In this document: piece by piece, positions 34,946-42,875 of the stretch
Layout: each line of letters begins with the position of its first letter
Position numbering within the stretch: the stretch's first letter is position 1
NCBI RefSeq assembly: GCF_008281175.1
Contig: NZ_CP036524.1
Location: 1,116,001 to 1,180,000 of the forward strand
Reading direction: 5' to 3'
Source: [Clostridium] hylemonae DSM 15053
Lineage (GTDB): Bacteria; Bacillota; Clostridia; Lachnospirales; Lachnospiraceae
DNA: 64,000 nucleotides
Notes under the pieces: generated by a model
What the model was told of the DNA's origin: nothing
The model's input: the letters and a program-made list of their open reading frames with translations, nothing else
Databases searched by the model: none
Position numbers and translations under genes: made by a program

Positions 34946-36284
34946 AGGAGCCGGCGACCTGGCGACAGGGATCGCGTACGAACTGTTCCGGCGCGGGCAC
35001 AGGATCATAATGACGGAGCTGCCGGTCCCTCTCACGGTGAGAAGGTCGGTGGCCATGTCGAGGGCTGTCTGTGAAGGCAGCGCCGTGGTGGAAGGAATGA
35101 CAGGCGTACTCGTGACAGATATAGAGGAAGCACAGGCGGTGATGGACAGCGGGAAGATCGCTGTCATCGTGGATGAGGCGGCGGATATCCGGAAGGAATT
35201 CTGCCCGGATGTGCTCGTTGACGCCATCCTGGCCAAAAAGAACACGGGTACATCCAGGGAGGACGCCCCGCTTGTCATAGCAGCCGGTCCCGGATTTACA
35301 GCCGGCGTGGATTGCCACTGTGTCATAGAGACGAAGCGGGGACATACGCTGGGCTGTGCCATATGGGAGGGCAGTGCGCTCCCGAATACAGGCGTGCCCG
35401 GAGAGGTGGGCGGCTATTCGAGAGAGCGGCTCATACAGGCTTCTGCGGACGGAGTGATGGAGCAGGAAGCTGAGATCGGGGATGAAGTGTCGGCCGGCCA
35501 GATCGTGGCAGTGACCGGAGGGAAACCGGTCTATGCAAAGATGTCCGGCATGATAAGAGGGATGCTGCAAAGCAAAGCGCCGGTCAAAAAGGGAATGAAG
35601 ATCGGGGATATTGACGCCCGTCTTGACCGCCGCTATTGTGTCACGATCTCCGACAAGGCAAGATGCGTCGGAGCAGGGGCGGTGCGCGCGGCAGAGCAGT
35701 ATTATGGGACATACGCGGTCGTAGTGCTGGCAGCAGGACAGGGGCTCCGGTTTGGCGGCGGCAAGCTGCTTGCGGATGTGGAAGGCAGGCCTTTGTACCG
35801 GCATCTGTTCGATACGCTGGCAGAACTTCCGGATGTGTGGAAAGTTGTTGTCACGGGGGAGAAAGCCATTATGGAAGATGCCGCAAAGAGGGGGATGGCG
35901 GTCGTTAAGAACACGCAGCCGGAAAGAGGCAGTTCCCGCTCTATGAAGCTCGGGCTTAAAGCATGTCTCGATACACTTCCGAATCTGAGAGGCGTTCTGT
36001 TTACCGTCTGTGATCAGCCGCGGCTGACTGCCGGTACCTTTGTAAGGCTTCTTCGGACGGCCGAACAGAATCCGGGACGGATCGTGCGCGCGTCCGCAGG
36101 CGGCCGGGGCGGGAATCCGGTCGTATGGGACGCGGCATATGCCGGGGAACTCCTGGCAGCAACCGGGGACAGGGGCGGCCGGCCGGTAATGGAAAAACAT
36201 GCGGAAGAAATCATTTTAGTAGAGATAGAAAAGGAAGAGTTGCATGACATAGACAGGAAAGCTGACCTTACTGGGGAACAGTGA
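34929..36284 (+). CDS. YqeB-type selenium/molybdenum maturation protein fused to MocA-like nucleotidyltransferase
   Basis: Two modules are fused in 451 residues. Residues 1 to about 262 are the YqeB (EF2563) family: VLIKGAGDLATGIAYELFRRG, VDEAADIRKEF and IAAGPGFTAGVDCHCVIET. Residues about 266-451 are a MobA/MocA-like transferase (VVLAAGQGLRFGGGKLL, FTVCDQPRLT, GGNPVVW), which in other systems makes molybdopterin cytosine dinucleotide. Usually these are separate genes. ATG 34929 has GGAGG 5 nt upstream. The fusion lies between yqeC and the xanthine dehydrogenase it probably matures. Confidence 0.85.
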   Translation: MNVLIKGAGDLATGIAYELFRRGHRIIMTELPVPLTVRRSVAMSRAVCEGSAVVEGMTGVLVTDIEEAQAVMDSGKIAVIVDEAADIRKEFCPDVLVDAILAKKNTGTSREDAPLVIAAGPGFTAGVDCHCVIETKRGHTLGCAIWEGSALPNTGVPGEVGGYSRERLIQASADGVMEQEAEIGDEVSAGQIVAVTGGKPVYAKMSGMIRGMLQSKAPVKKGMKIGDIDARLDRRYCVTISDKARCVGAGAVRAAEQYYGTYAVVVLAAGQGLRFGGGKLLADVEGRPLYRHLFDTLAELPDVWKVVVTGEKAIMEDAAKRGMAVVKNTQPERGSSRSMKLGLKACLDTLPNLRGVLFTVCDQPRLTAGTFVRLLRTAEQNPGRIVRASAGGRGGNPVVWDAAYAGELLAATGDRGGRPVMEKHAEEIILVEIEKEELHDIDRKADLTGEQ

Positions 36285-36303
36285 GGCAGTAAGGAGGTGC
36301 CGT

Positions 36304-38862
36304 ATGTACACATTGGTGGTCAACGGACAGACATATGAGGTCACGAATGATAAGAGACTGATCCGGTTCCTGCGGGATGACCTGCACCTGACCTCCGTTA
36401 AAGACGGGTGCAGCGAGGGCGCCTGCGGGACATGTACCGTCATCATAGACGGGAAGACGAACCGGGCGTGCATCCCGCTTGTGTCAAAATTGGCAGGGAA
36501 ACAGATCGTTACAGTGGAGGGGCTCAGTGACAGGGAAAAGGACGTGTACGGATATGCGTTCGCCAAAGCGGGGGCGGTTCAGTGCGGCTTCTGTATTCCC
36601 GGAATGGTCATGTGCGCCAAGGCGCTCATCGATGAACATCCGGATCCTTCCAGGCTGGAGGCAGCGGCGGCCATAAAAAACAATGTGTGCCGCTGTACAG
36701 GATATAAAAAGATCATAGACGCTGTCCTGCTCAGTGCAAAGCTGTTCAGGGAAGAGGCGGATGTGGGAGAGGATAAAGGGATCGCCCCGACAGGCAGGGC
36801 CATCCAGCGGATCGATGCCAGGCAGAAGGTGCTTGGAACAGGGGAGTACGTAGATGATATGTATCTGGACGGAATGATATATGCCAGCGCGCTCCGCTCG
36901 GCGTATCCGCGCGCCAGAGTGACAGCCATACATACAAAGGAGGCGAAAGCGCTGCCGGGCGTTGCCGGCGTGTTTACGGCTGCGGATATCCCGGGAAGCG
37001 TAAAGGTCGGGCATCTGAAACAGGACTGGGACACGATGATACCGGTCGGAAAAGAGACGCATTATCTCGGCGACGCGGTCTGTATCGTGGCGGCGGAGAC
37101 GCCGGAGATCGTGGAGGAGGCCAAGAAGCTTGTCAAGGTGGAGTACGAGGAGCTGACGCCGGTGCTTGATCCGTTTGACGCCATGAGGGAAGACGCTCCA
37201 AAAGTACACAGTGACGGCAATATCCTTGCGCACGAGCATCTCGTGCGGGGAAACGCGGATGAGGTGATCCAGGCCTCCCGATACAAAGTGACAAATCACT
37301 ATGAGACACCGTGGACGGAGCATGCGTTTCTCGAACCGGAGGCGGCCGTAGCCATGCCGTTTGACGGCGGGGTGTTCATTTATTCCACGGACCAGGGAAC
37401 CTATGATACACAGCACGAATGTGCCATGATGCTCGGGATCCCCCGGGAAAAGGTCATTGTGGAAAATAAGCTTGTCGGCGGAGGCTTTGGCGGCAAGGAA
37501 GATGTGACGGTGCAGCATCACGCGGCGCTTGTGGCCTATCTGACAGGCCGTACAGTGAAGGTGAAGCTTACGAGAAAGGAAAGTATTCTCATTCATCCGA
37601 AGCGGCATCCGATGTGGATGGACGTGACGACGGCCTGTGATGAGAACGGATACCTGACAGCCATGAAGGCGGTCGTCGTATCGGACACGGGGGCATATGC
37701 GTCGCTCGGGGGTCCGGTGCTCCAGAGGGCGTGCACCCACGCGGCAGGGCCCTATAACTTTCAGACGGTAGATATCGACGGCAGAGCTGTGTATACAAAT
37801 AATCCGCCGGCCGGCGCGTTTCGAGGTTTTGGTGTGACGCAGACGTGCTTTGCGTCGGAGATGAATCTGAATCAGCTGGCAGATATGGTTGGCATCACAC
37901 CGTGGGAGATCCGGTACCGGAACGCCATACGTCCGGGGCAGGTGCTGCCGAACGGCCAGACAGCCGATGCGTCAACCGCAGTGGCGGAGGCACTGGAGGC
38001 GTTGAAGGAGCGGTACGACAGGGAACCTTATGCCGGAATCGCCTGTGCCATGAAAAATGCCGGCGTCGGCGTCGGACTTCCGGACTGGGGCCGGTGCCGT
38101 CTGCTTGTGAACGCCGGGAAGGCAGAGATACACGCCGGGGCGTCCTGCATCGGGCAGGGACTAGGAACAGTGCTGACTCAGATCGTCTCAGAGACTGCCG
38201 GCCTTAAGCTGGAAGAGATCTCTTACGAGCAGCCGAACACGTCCAGGGCGCCGGATTCCGGAACGACGTCCGGTTCCAGACAGACGCTTGTGACCGGCGA
38301 GGCGGCAAGGCGGGCGGCAGAAGAGCTGCGTGCGGATCTGTCAGAGTACGGCCTGAAAGAGCTGGAGGGAAGAGAGTATTTCGGCTCGTATCTGGCAAAG
38401 ACAGATAAGATGGGAAGCGATATTCTGCATCCGGTATCCCACGTGGCCTATGGTTATGCGGCCCAGCTGTGCGCACTCAATGAGGATGGCACGGTGAAAC
38501 TGCTGGCGGCGGCCCACGATGTGGGGAAGGCGGTCAATCCGGTCAGTGTGGAAGGACAGATAGAAGGCGGCGTCGTGATGGGGATGGGGTTTGCCCTGAC
38601 AGAACAGTACGTGCTCGAGAACGGTGAGCCGAAATCAAAGTTTGGCACCCTTGGTCTTTTGAAGGCCGACAAAGTGCCGGAAATAGAACCGATCATCATA
38701 GAAAAGCCGGGAGTTGAGGCGGCGTACGGGGCGATCGGCATCGGAGAGATCACATCCATACCGACGGCGCCGGCCATAGCGGGAGCATTTTATAAATGGA
38801 ACGGACAGTTTCAGACAAAACTGCCGCTTTCAGGCACGCCTTATGAGAAAAAGAAAAAGTAG
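36304..38862 (+). CDS. xdhD: Selenium-type xanthine dehydrogenase, fused Fe-S and molybdopterin domains
   Basis: The 852-residue protein joins a [2Fe-2S] subunit (residues 1-155) to a molybdopterin subunit (about 165-852). Cluster ligands lie in GCSEGACGTC, then QCGFCIPGM and NVCRCTGYKK. Mo-domain motifs are GGGFGGKEDV, AGAFRGFGV, GQGLGTVL and the catalytic-Glu region GIGEITSIPT. There is no FAD domain, unlike the three-gene xdh at 4832-8527. Architecture and neighbours match the selenium-dependent xanthine dehydrogenase family, which carries labile selenium rather than selenocysteine. It may interconvert xanthine and urate or hypoxanthine. A terminator-like hairpin follows. Confidence 0.9.
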   Translation: MYTLVVNGQTYEVTNDKRLIRFLRDDLHLTSVKDGCSEGACGTCTVIIDGKTNRACIPLVSKLAGKQIVTVEGLSDREKDVYGYAFAKAGAVQCGFCIPGMVMCAKALIDEHPDPSRLEAAAAIKNNVCRCTGYKKIIDAVLLSAKLFREEADVGEDKGIAPTGRAIQRIDARQKVLGTGEYVDDMYLDGMIYASALRSAYPRARVTAIHTKEAKALPGVAGVFTAADIPGSVKVGHLKQDWDTMIPVGKETHYLGDAVCIVAAETPEIVEEAKKLVKVEYEELTPVLDPFDAMREDAPKVHSDGNILAHEHLVRGNADEVIQASRYKVTNHYETPWTEHAFLEPEAAVAMPFDGGVFIYSTDQGTYDTQHECAMMLGIPREKVIVENKLVGGGFGGKEDVTVQHHAALVAYLTGRTVKVKLTRKESILIHPKRHPMWMDVTTACDENGYLTAMKAVVVSDTGAYASLGGPVLQRACTHAAGPYNFQTVDIDGRAVYTNNPPAGAFRGFGVTQTCFASEMNLNQLADMVGITPWEIRYRNAIRPGQVLPNGQTADASTAVAEALEALKERYDREPYAGIACAMKNAGVGVGLPDWGRCRLLVNAGKAEIHAGASCIGQGLGTVLTQIVSETAGLKLEEISYEQPNTSRAPDSGTTSGSRQTLVTGEAARRAAEELRADLSEYGLKELEGREYFGSYLAKTDKMGSDILHPVSHVAYGYAAQLCALNEDGTVKLLAAAHDVGKAVNPVSVEGQIEGGVVMGMGFALTEQYVLENGEPKSKFGTLGLLKADKVPEIEPIIIEKPGVEAAYGAIGIGEITSIPTAPAIAGAFYKWNGQFQTKLPLSGTPYEKKKK

Positions 38863-38888
38863 TACCGGCTGACAGGCAGGTAAGTGTA

Positions 38889-38927
38889 CAGGGACAGACG
38901 TTTCCGTCCGGACAAAGTCTGTCCCTG
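38889..38927 (+). terminator. Hairpin after the ssnA-xdhD operon
   Basis: CAGGGACAGAC (38889-38899) pairs perfectly with 38917-38927. It lies 27 nt after the xdhD stop and before the mod promoter. There is no T-run downstream, so it may be a pause, a processing stem or an inefficient terminator. Confidence 0.4.
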
Positions 38928-38941
38928 CAAATAAGCAATCG

Positions 38942-38972
38942 AGTTGTTTTTAAAAACAACTTGATGTATAAT
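38942..38972 (+). promoter_or_regulatory. modABC promoter with overlapping palindromic operator
   Basis: AGTTGTTTTTAAAAACAACT (38942-38961) is a perfect 20-bp palindrome. It covers a -35-like TTGTTT (38944-38949) and most of the 17-nt spacer before a consensus TATAAT (38967-38972). A bound regulator would block RNA polymerase. The ModE-like protein encoded at the end of the operon is the obvious candidate for molybdate-dependent repression. Confidence 0.55.
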
Positions 38973-39030
38973 TTAGCTGAATGAAGTATGTTGTGTTCAG
39001 ATGAAATGAGAAGGAGGAGGATCACAAGTT

Positions 39031-39879
39031 ATGAAAAAAAGAAGCAGAATACTCGGGGTACTTATGGCAGCAGTTCTTGCGGGCACATTTGTGAGCGGAT
39101 GCGCCGGCGCCGGGGATGCGGACGAGAAGGCGGATACGAAAGAAGAGAAGCAGGAGACGAAGACGGACGGCAAAGAACCGGTGACGATCCTGGCGGCAGC
39201 GGCGGCCAGTCTGGAATATTCTTATACGGACGAGCTTATCCCCATGTTCGAGAAGAAGTATCCTTATATTACCGTGAAGGGTACGTACGACAGTTCCGGA
39301 AAGCTGCAGACGCAGATCGAGGAGGGGCTTGAGGCGGACGTATTCATGTCAGCTGCCGCAAAGCAGATGAACGCACTGGCGGAGGAGGCACTGGTGGACA
39401 AGGACTCGGTCGTGGATCTGCTCAAGAATAAGATCGTACTGATCACCGCCCGGGACTCTGATCTGGACCTGAAAGAATTTACAGATATCACGAAGGCAGA
39501 TTCGATCGCCATCGGCGATCCGGCCAGTGTTCCTGTCGGCCAGTATTCTGAAGAGTCACTGACGAGCCTCGGCATCTGGGATGAAGTGTCCGCAAAGGCA
39601 AGTCTTGGCACAAATGTGACGGAGGTACTGAACTGGGTGGCGGAAGGAAGCGCCCAGGCAGGGATCGTATATGCCACAGATGCGGCGACCACGGACAAGG
39701 TAAAAGTAGTGGCGGAGGCGCCAAAAGACAGTCTGGCGGAACCGGCCGTCTATCCGGCAGGTATTGTCTCCGCCTCTTCGCACAAGGAGGAGGCCCGGCT
39801 GTTCCTGGATTTCCTTAAAAGCGACGAGGCCATCGCTGTATTTGAAAAGTATGGATTTACAGATAACAATGCAGACTAA
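39031..39879 (+). CDS. modA: Molybdate ABC transporter substrate-binding lipoprotein
   Basis: The 282-residue lipoprotein has a signal peptide ending in VSGC (Cys24) and an acidic linker, then the ModA fold: TILAAAAASLEYSYTDEL, TYDSSGKLQTQIEEG, ADVFMSAAAKQM and the late ASSHKEEARLFLDFL. It captures molybdate or tungstate outside the membrane. AGGAGGAGG precedes the ATG. It is the first gene of modA-modB-modC-modE-like, placed right after the molybdoenzyme operon. Confidence 0.92.
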   Translation: MKKRSRILGVLMAAVLAGTFVSGCAGAGDADEKADTKEEKQETKTDGKEPVTILAAAAASLEYSYTDELIPMFEKKYPYITVKGTYDSSGKLQTQIEEGLEADVFMSAAAKQMNALAEEALVDKDSVVDLLKNKIVLITARDSDLDLKEFTDITKADSIAIGDPASVPVGQYSEESLTSLGIWDEVSAKASLGTNVTEVLNWVAEGSAQAGIVYATDAATTDKVKVVAEAPKDSLAEPAVYPAGIVSASSHKEEARLFLDFLKSDEAIAVFEKYGFTDNNAD

Positions 39880-39924
39880 GGGAAGTACATCTCATAAAAG
39901 ACCACAGGACAGAAGGAGGATGAC

Positions 39925-40602
39925 ATGGATATAGCCCCTGTAATGATCTCTCTTAAAACAGCAGTTTTCTCCATTGTGTTTACATTTTTTGCCGGGATTC
40001 TGGCCGCATATCTCGTAGTGCGCATCCAAAACGAGAAGGTGAAAATGGTGTGGGATGGTCTTTTAACGCTTCCGCTCGTTCTTCCCCCGACGGTTGCAGG
40101 CTTTTTTCTGTTGTATATATTTGGGGTGAAACGGCCGGTGGGCAGTTTCTTTGTGGAGTATTTCGGCGTGAAGATCGCTTTTTCCTGGGGCGCGACGGTA
40201 CTCGCGGCGGCGGTGATCTCTTTTCCGCTTATGTACCGTTCCGCCAGAGGAGCGTTCGAGCAGGTGGATGAGAATCTTATTTATGCCGGAAGGACACTGG
40301 GCATGTCAGAGGCTTTCATTTTCCGCAGAGTGCTTCTGCCGAATGCGCTCCCGGGGGTACTCTCCGGCGGAATACTTGCCTTTGCCAGAGGGCTTGGCGA
40401 ATTCGGAGCCACGGCCATGATCGCGGGCAATATCGCGGGCAGGACGCGGACGCTTCCGCTGGCCGTCTATTCTGAGGTGGCGGCGGGAAATATGGAAGGC
40501 GCTTACAAATATGTGCTCATACTCGTGCTCATTTCGTTCCTTGCAGTATCTGGAATGAACGTGGCGGCGGGGATGTTCAGAAAGCAGGGCCGGAGGAGAT
40601 GA
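39925..40602 (+). CDS. modB: Molybdate ABC transporter permease
   Basis: This 225-residue inner-membrane permease has five to six helices and the EAA-type motif GRTLGMSEAFIFRRVLLPNALPG, followed by GLGEFGATAMIAG, typical of ModB. AAGGAGG precedes the ATG. Its stop codon overlaps the start of modC. Confidence 0.92.
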   Translation: MDIAPVMISLKTAVFSIVFTFFAGILAAYLVVRIQNEKVKMVWDGLLTLPLVLPPTVAGFFLLYIFGVKRPVGSFFVEYFGVKIAFSWGATVLAAAVISFPLMYRSARGAFEQVDENLIYAGRTLGMSEAFIFRRVLLPNALPGVLSGGILAFARGLGEFGATAMIAGNIAGRTRTLPLAVYSEVAAGNMEGAYKYVLILVLISFLAVSGMNVAAGMFRKQGRRR

Positions 40603-41615
40603 TGGGACAGATATATGCACGTATTCACAAAGAATATAAGAATTTCAGACTGAACATGGAACTTTCCGTGCCGGGACAGGTACTCGGTGTCCTCGGGGCA
40701 TCGGGATGCGGCAAGAGTATGACGCTGAAGGCCATAGCGGGTATTATCACTCCGGATAAAGGAAAGGCTGCCGTCGGCGAAAGGATTGTTTATGACAGTG
40801 ACAGGAAGATCGATCTGCCGCCACAGAAACGCAAGGTCGGATATTTGTTTCAAAACTATGCGCTTTTTCCCAATATGACAGTGTATGAGAATATAGCGGC
40901 TGCGGCGGGGAAGGACAAGTCCCTCGTCAAGAGTCTCATCCGCCGGTTTCATCTGGAGGAGACGCAGGGGCTCTATCCGGACAGGCTGTCGGGGGGACAG
41001 CAGCAGAGGACGGCTCTTGCAAGAATTCTTGCATCCGGGCCGGAGGCGCTGCTGCTGGACGAGCCGTTTTCTGCGCTGGACAGCTATATGAAGGAAGAGC
41101 TTCAGATGGAACTAAAAGAGCGTCTCCAGGAGTTTGGCGGGCCGGTCATGATCGTAAGCCATGACCGGGATGAACTGTACAGACTCTGTGACCATATTAT
41201 GGTCATGTCCGCAGGTGAAAATCTTATCTGCAAAGGGACGAAAGAGTTGTTTGAGGATCCTGAGAAAATGGAGGCCGCCAGGCTTACCGGCTGTAAGAAT
41301 ATCACGCCTGCGGTCCGCGCCGGTGAGCGGGAAGTGGAGGCCAAGGAGTGGGGCGTGCGGTTTACGCTGAACAGGAAGATTCCGGAACGGCTTAAGTATA
41401 TCGGCATCCGGGCGCATGATTTCCGGCCGGCCGGGGCGGACGGCCAGATACGTGTAGAGGCGGTGAGCGTGACGGACGCGCCGTTTGAGCGGAATGTATT
41501 ATTTAAAAATGCGGACTGTCCGCGCGGTACGATGTGGATGAAGCTGGATGGAAGGGACGGGCAGATCCCGGAGCGGGTCAGTGTGCGGGAAGATAAAATA
41601 TTATTGTTGGAGTGA
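40602..41615 (+). CDS. modC: Molybdate ABC transporter ATPase
   Basis: The 337-residue ATPase has Walker A GASGCGKSM (Met replaces the usual Thr after GKS), the signature LSGGQQQRTALARI and Walker B ALLLDEPFSALD, then the switch His in IVSHDRDEL. The C-terminal third is a divergent TOBE-like regulatory segment. Two adjacent ATG codons (40599 and 40602) overlap the modB stop; the second gives a better distance from GGAGGAG. It energises molybdate uptake. Confidence 0.88.
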   Translation: MGQIYARIHKEYKNFRLNMELSVPGQVLGVLGASGCGKSMTLKAIAGIITPDKGKAAVGERIVYDSDRKIDLPPQKRKVGYLFQNYALFPNMTVYENIAAAAGKDKSLVKSLIRRFHLEETQGLYPDRLSGGQQQRTALARILASGPEALLLDEPFSALDSYMKEELQMELKERLQEFGGPVMIVSHDRDELYRLCDHIMVMSAGENLICKGTKELFEDPEKMEAARLTGCKNITPAVRAGEREVEAKEWGVRFTLNRKIPERLKYIGIRAHDFRPAGADGQIRVEAVSVTDAPFERNVLFKNADCPRGTMWMKLDGRDGQIPERVSVREDKILLLE

Positions 41616-41620
41616 TGGGT

Positions 41621-41989
41621 ATGCTTCACGTGGAAGTGAAAATTAAAATATGCGGGAAGGAGCAGGTGTTCGGTCCCGGGATCGCGCAGCTTTTAACAAA
41701 TGTCAGGAAGTCCGGTTCTGTGAAAGAGGCCTGCGGGCGGATGGGCATGTCGTACAGCAAAGGGTGGAAGATCGTCAACCGGGCGGAGAAAGAGCTTGGG
41801 ATCAGGCTCATAGAACGGCAGCACGGCGGGAAAAGCGGAGGGAGCTGCCAGGTGACGGAGCAGGGCTTAAAGATGCTGGAACGGTTTGAGAGTATGGAAA
41901 AAGAGCTGGAAGGGACCGCCGCAGAGATGTTCCGAACGTATTTTCCGGAATATGAAGCGGAGCGCCGCACAGAAGCAGAAACTTTGTAA
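41621..41989 (+). CDS. ModE-like molybdate-responsive regulator (HTH domain only)
   Basis: The 122-residue protein has the winged helix-turn-helix of ModE/LysR type: GPGIAQLLTNVRKSGSVKEACGRMGMSYSKGWKIVNRAEKELG, then GGKSGGSCQVTEQG. It lacks the two TOBE/MOP molybdate-binding domains of E. coli ModE, so if it senses molybdate it does so indirectly. ATG 41621 lies 8 nt after TTGGAG; the overlapping GTG 41612 is less likely. It is the fourth gene of the mod operon, and its stop lies inside the operon's terminator stem. Confidence 0.85.
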   Translation: MLHVEVKIKICGKEQVFGPGIAQLLTNVRKSGSVKEACGRMGMSYSKGWKIVNRAEKELGIRLIERQHGGKSGGSCQVTEQGLKMLERFESMEKELEGTAAEMFRTYFPEYEAERRTEAETL

Positions 41990-42005
41990 AGTTTCTGCTT
42001 TTTAT
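41975..42005 (+). terminator. Terminator of the mod operon, overlapping the stop codon
   Basis: GCAGAAACT (41975-41983) pairs with AGTTTCTGC (41990-41998) and can extend into the loop, followed by TTTTTAT. The TAA stop of the ModE-like gene lies in the loop and stem. Confidence 0.85.
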
Positions 42006-42085
42006 AGATTTCACTCTTCGTCTGGAGTATAATGGATTCAATATTATAAACAACAAACATGTATAAACGAGGAGGAAACTATAAT

Positions 42086-42838
42086 ATGTGGAACAGAGTG
42101 GAACTAAAGATGCGGGGAAAGCAGGCGTTTCAATATAATTACTGGCCGTGTGTCGGGGCGGCGTTCATTATGTCGGTCATATCCATGGTATTCAATTCCG
42201 GCGGGGCAGGACGGAGCACGCAGACTCTGAGGCAGACAACGTATTACCATGACAGTACGGACTTGTGGAACGGATCATCCTATGCGGATACTTTTTCCGG
42301 GGGACTGCCTGCGCTTGGAGCGTTATTCGGAGCTGTCGCAGTCATGATGGCGCTGTTTGGCACGCTGCTGATGATATTCGTGGGAAATGTGCTGGAAGTC
42401 GGAGGAAAACGGTTTTTTGTCCGCAACCAGACAGAGCGTGTGAGCGTAGGTACGGTACTGGACGGTTTCCGGTCGGGACATTACGGCAATATCGTGCTCA
42501 CAATGTTTTTGAGGGATCTGTTTACATTTCTCTGGTCATTGCTTTTCATCATACCGGGCATTGTAAAGTCATATGAATACCGGATGATCCCGTATATTCT
42601 CTCTGAGAATCCGGGCATGAGTTATAAAGAGGCGTTCGCCATCAGCAAGCGGATGATGACAGGACAGAAGCTGGAGACATTTATCATGGACCTGTCTTTT
42701 ATCGGCTGGTATCTGCTCGGCGGGATCACCTGTGGTATCGTGAACATTTTTTATGTTATGCCTTATGTGGAGGCGTCGTTTGCGGAGATGTATTCCTTTA
42801 ACCGTGCAAAAGCTTATGGAGAAGGTTATATCAGATAA
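42086..42838 (+). CDS. DUF975-family membrane protein
   Basis: This 250-residue integral membrane protein resembles the DUF975 family. It starts MWNRVELKMRGKQAFQYNYWP, the typical N-terminal amphipathic segment, and has about five hydrophobic helices plus the conserved IPGIVKSYEYRMIPYILSENPGMSYKEAF. ATG 42086 has GAGGAGG upstream; the 42059 ATG does not. Its function is unknown. It stands between the mod operon and adenine deaminase with no obvious link to either. Confidence 0.78.
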   Translation: MWNRVELKMRGKQAFQYNYWPCVGAAFIMSVISMVFNSGGAGRSTQTLRQTTYYHDSTDLWNGSSYADTFSGGLPALGALFGAVAVMMALFGTLLMIFVGNVLEVGGKRFFVRNQTERVSVGTVLDGFRSGHYGNIVLTMFLRDLFTFLWSLLFIIPGIVKSYEYRMIPYILSENPGMSYKEAFAISKRMMTGQKLETFIMDLSFIGWYLLGGITCGIVNIFYVMPYVEASFAEMYSFNRAKAYGEGYIR

Positions 42839-42875
42839 TTCAATCATAAATTCATTTACGTAAGGGGGCAGCGTT

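Noticed and set aside
34905-36200. 431-codon minus-strand frame
   Set aside because: It is antisense to the yqeB-mocA fusion, and its translation has no recognisable domain and many Cys/His/Pro typical of shadow frames.
36304-38862. Selenocysteine codon in the selenium-type xanthine dehydrogenase
   Set aside because: The reading frame has no internal TGA, and the family uses labile non-Sec selenium.
38889-38927. Molybdenum cofactor riboswitch before modA
   Set aside because: Only a simple 11-bp hairpin is present, without the multi-stem architecture expected.
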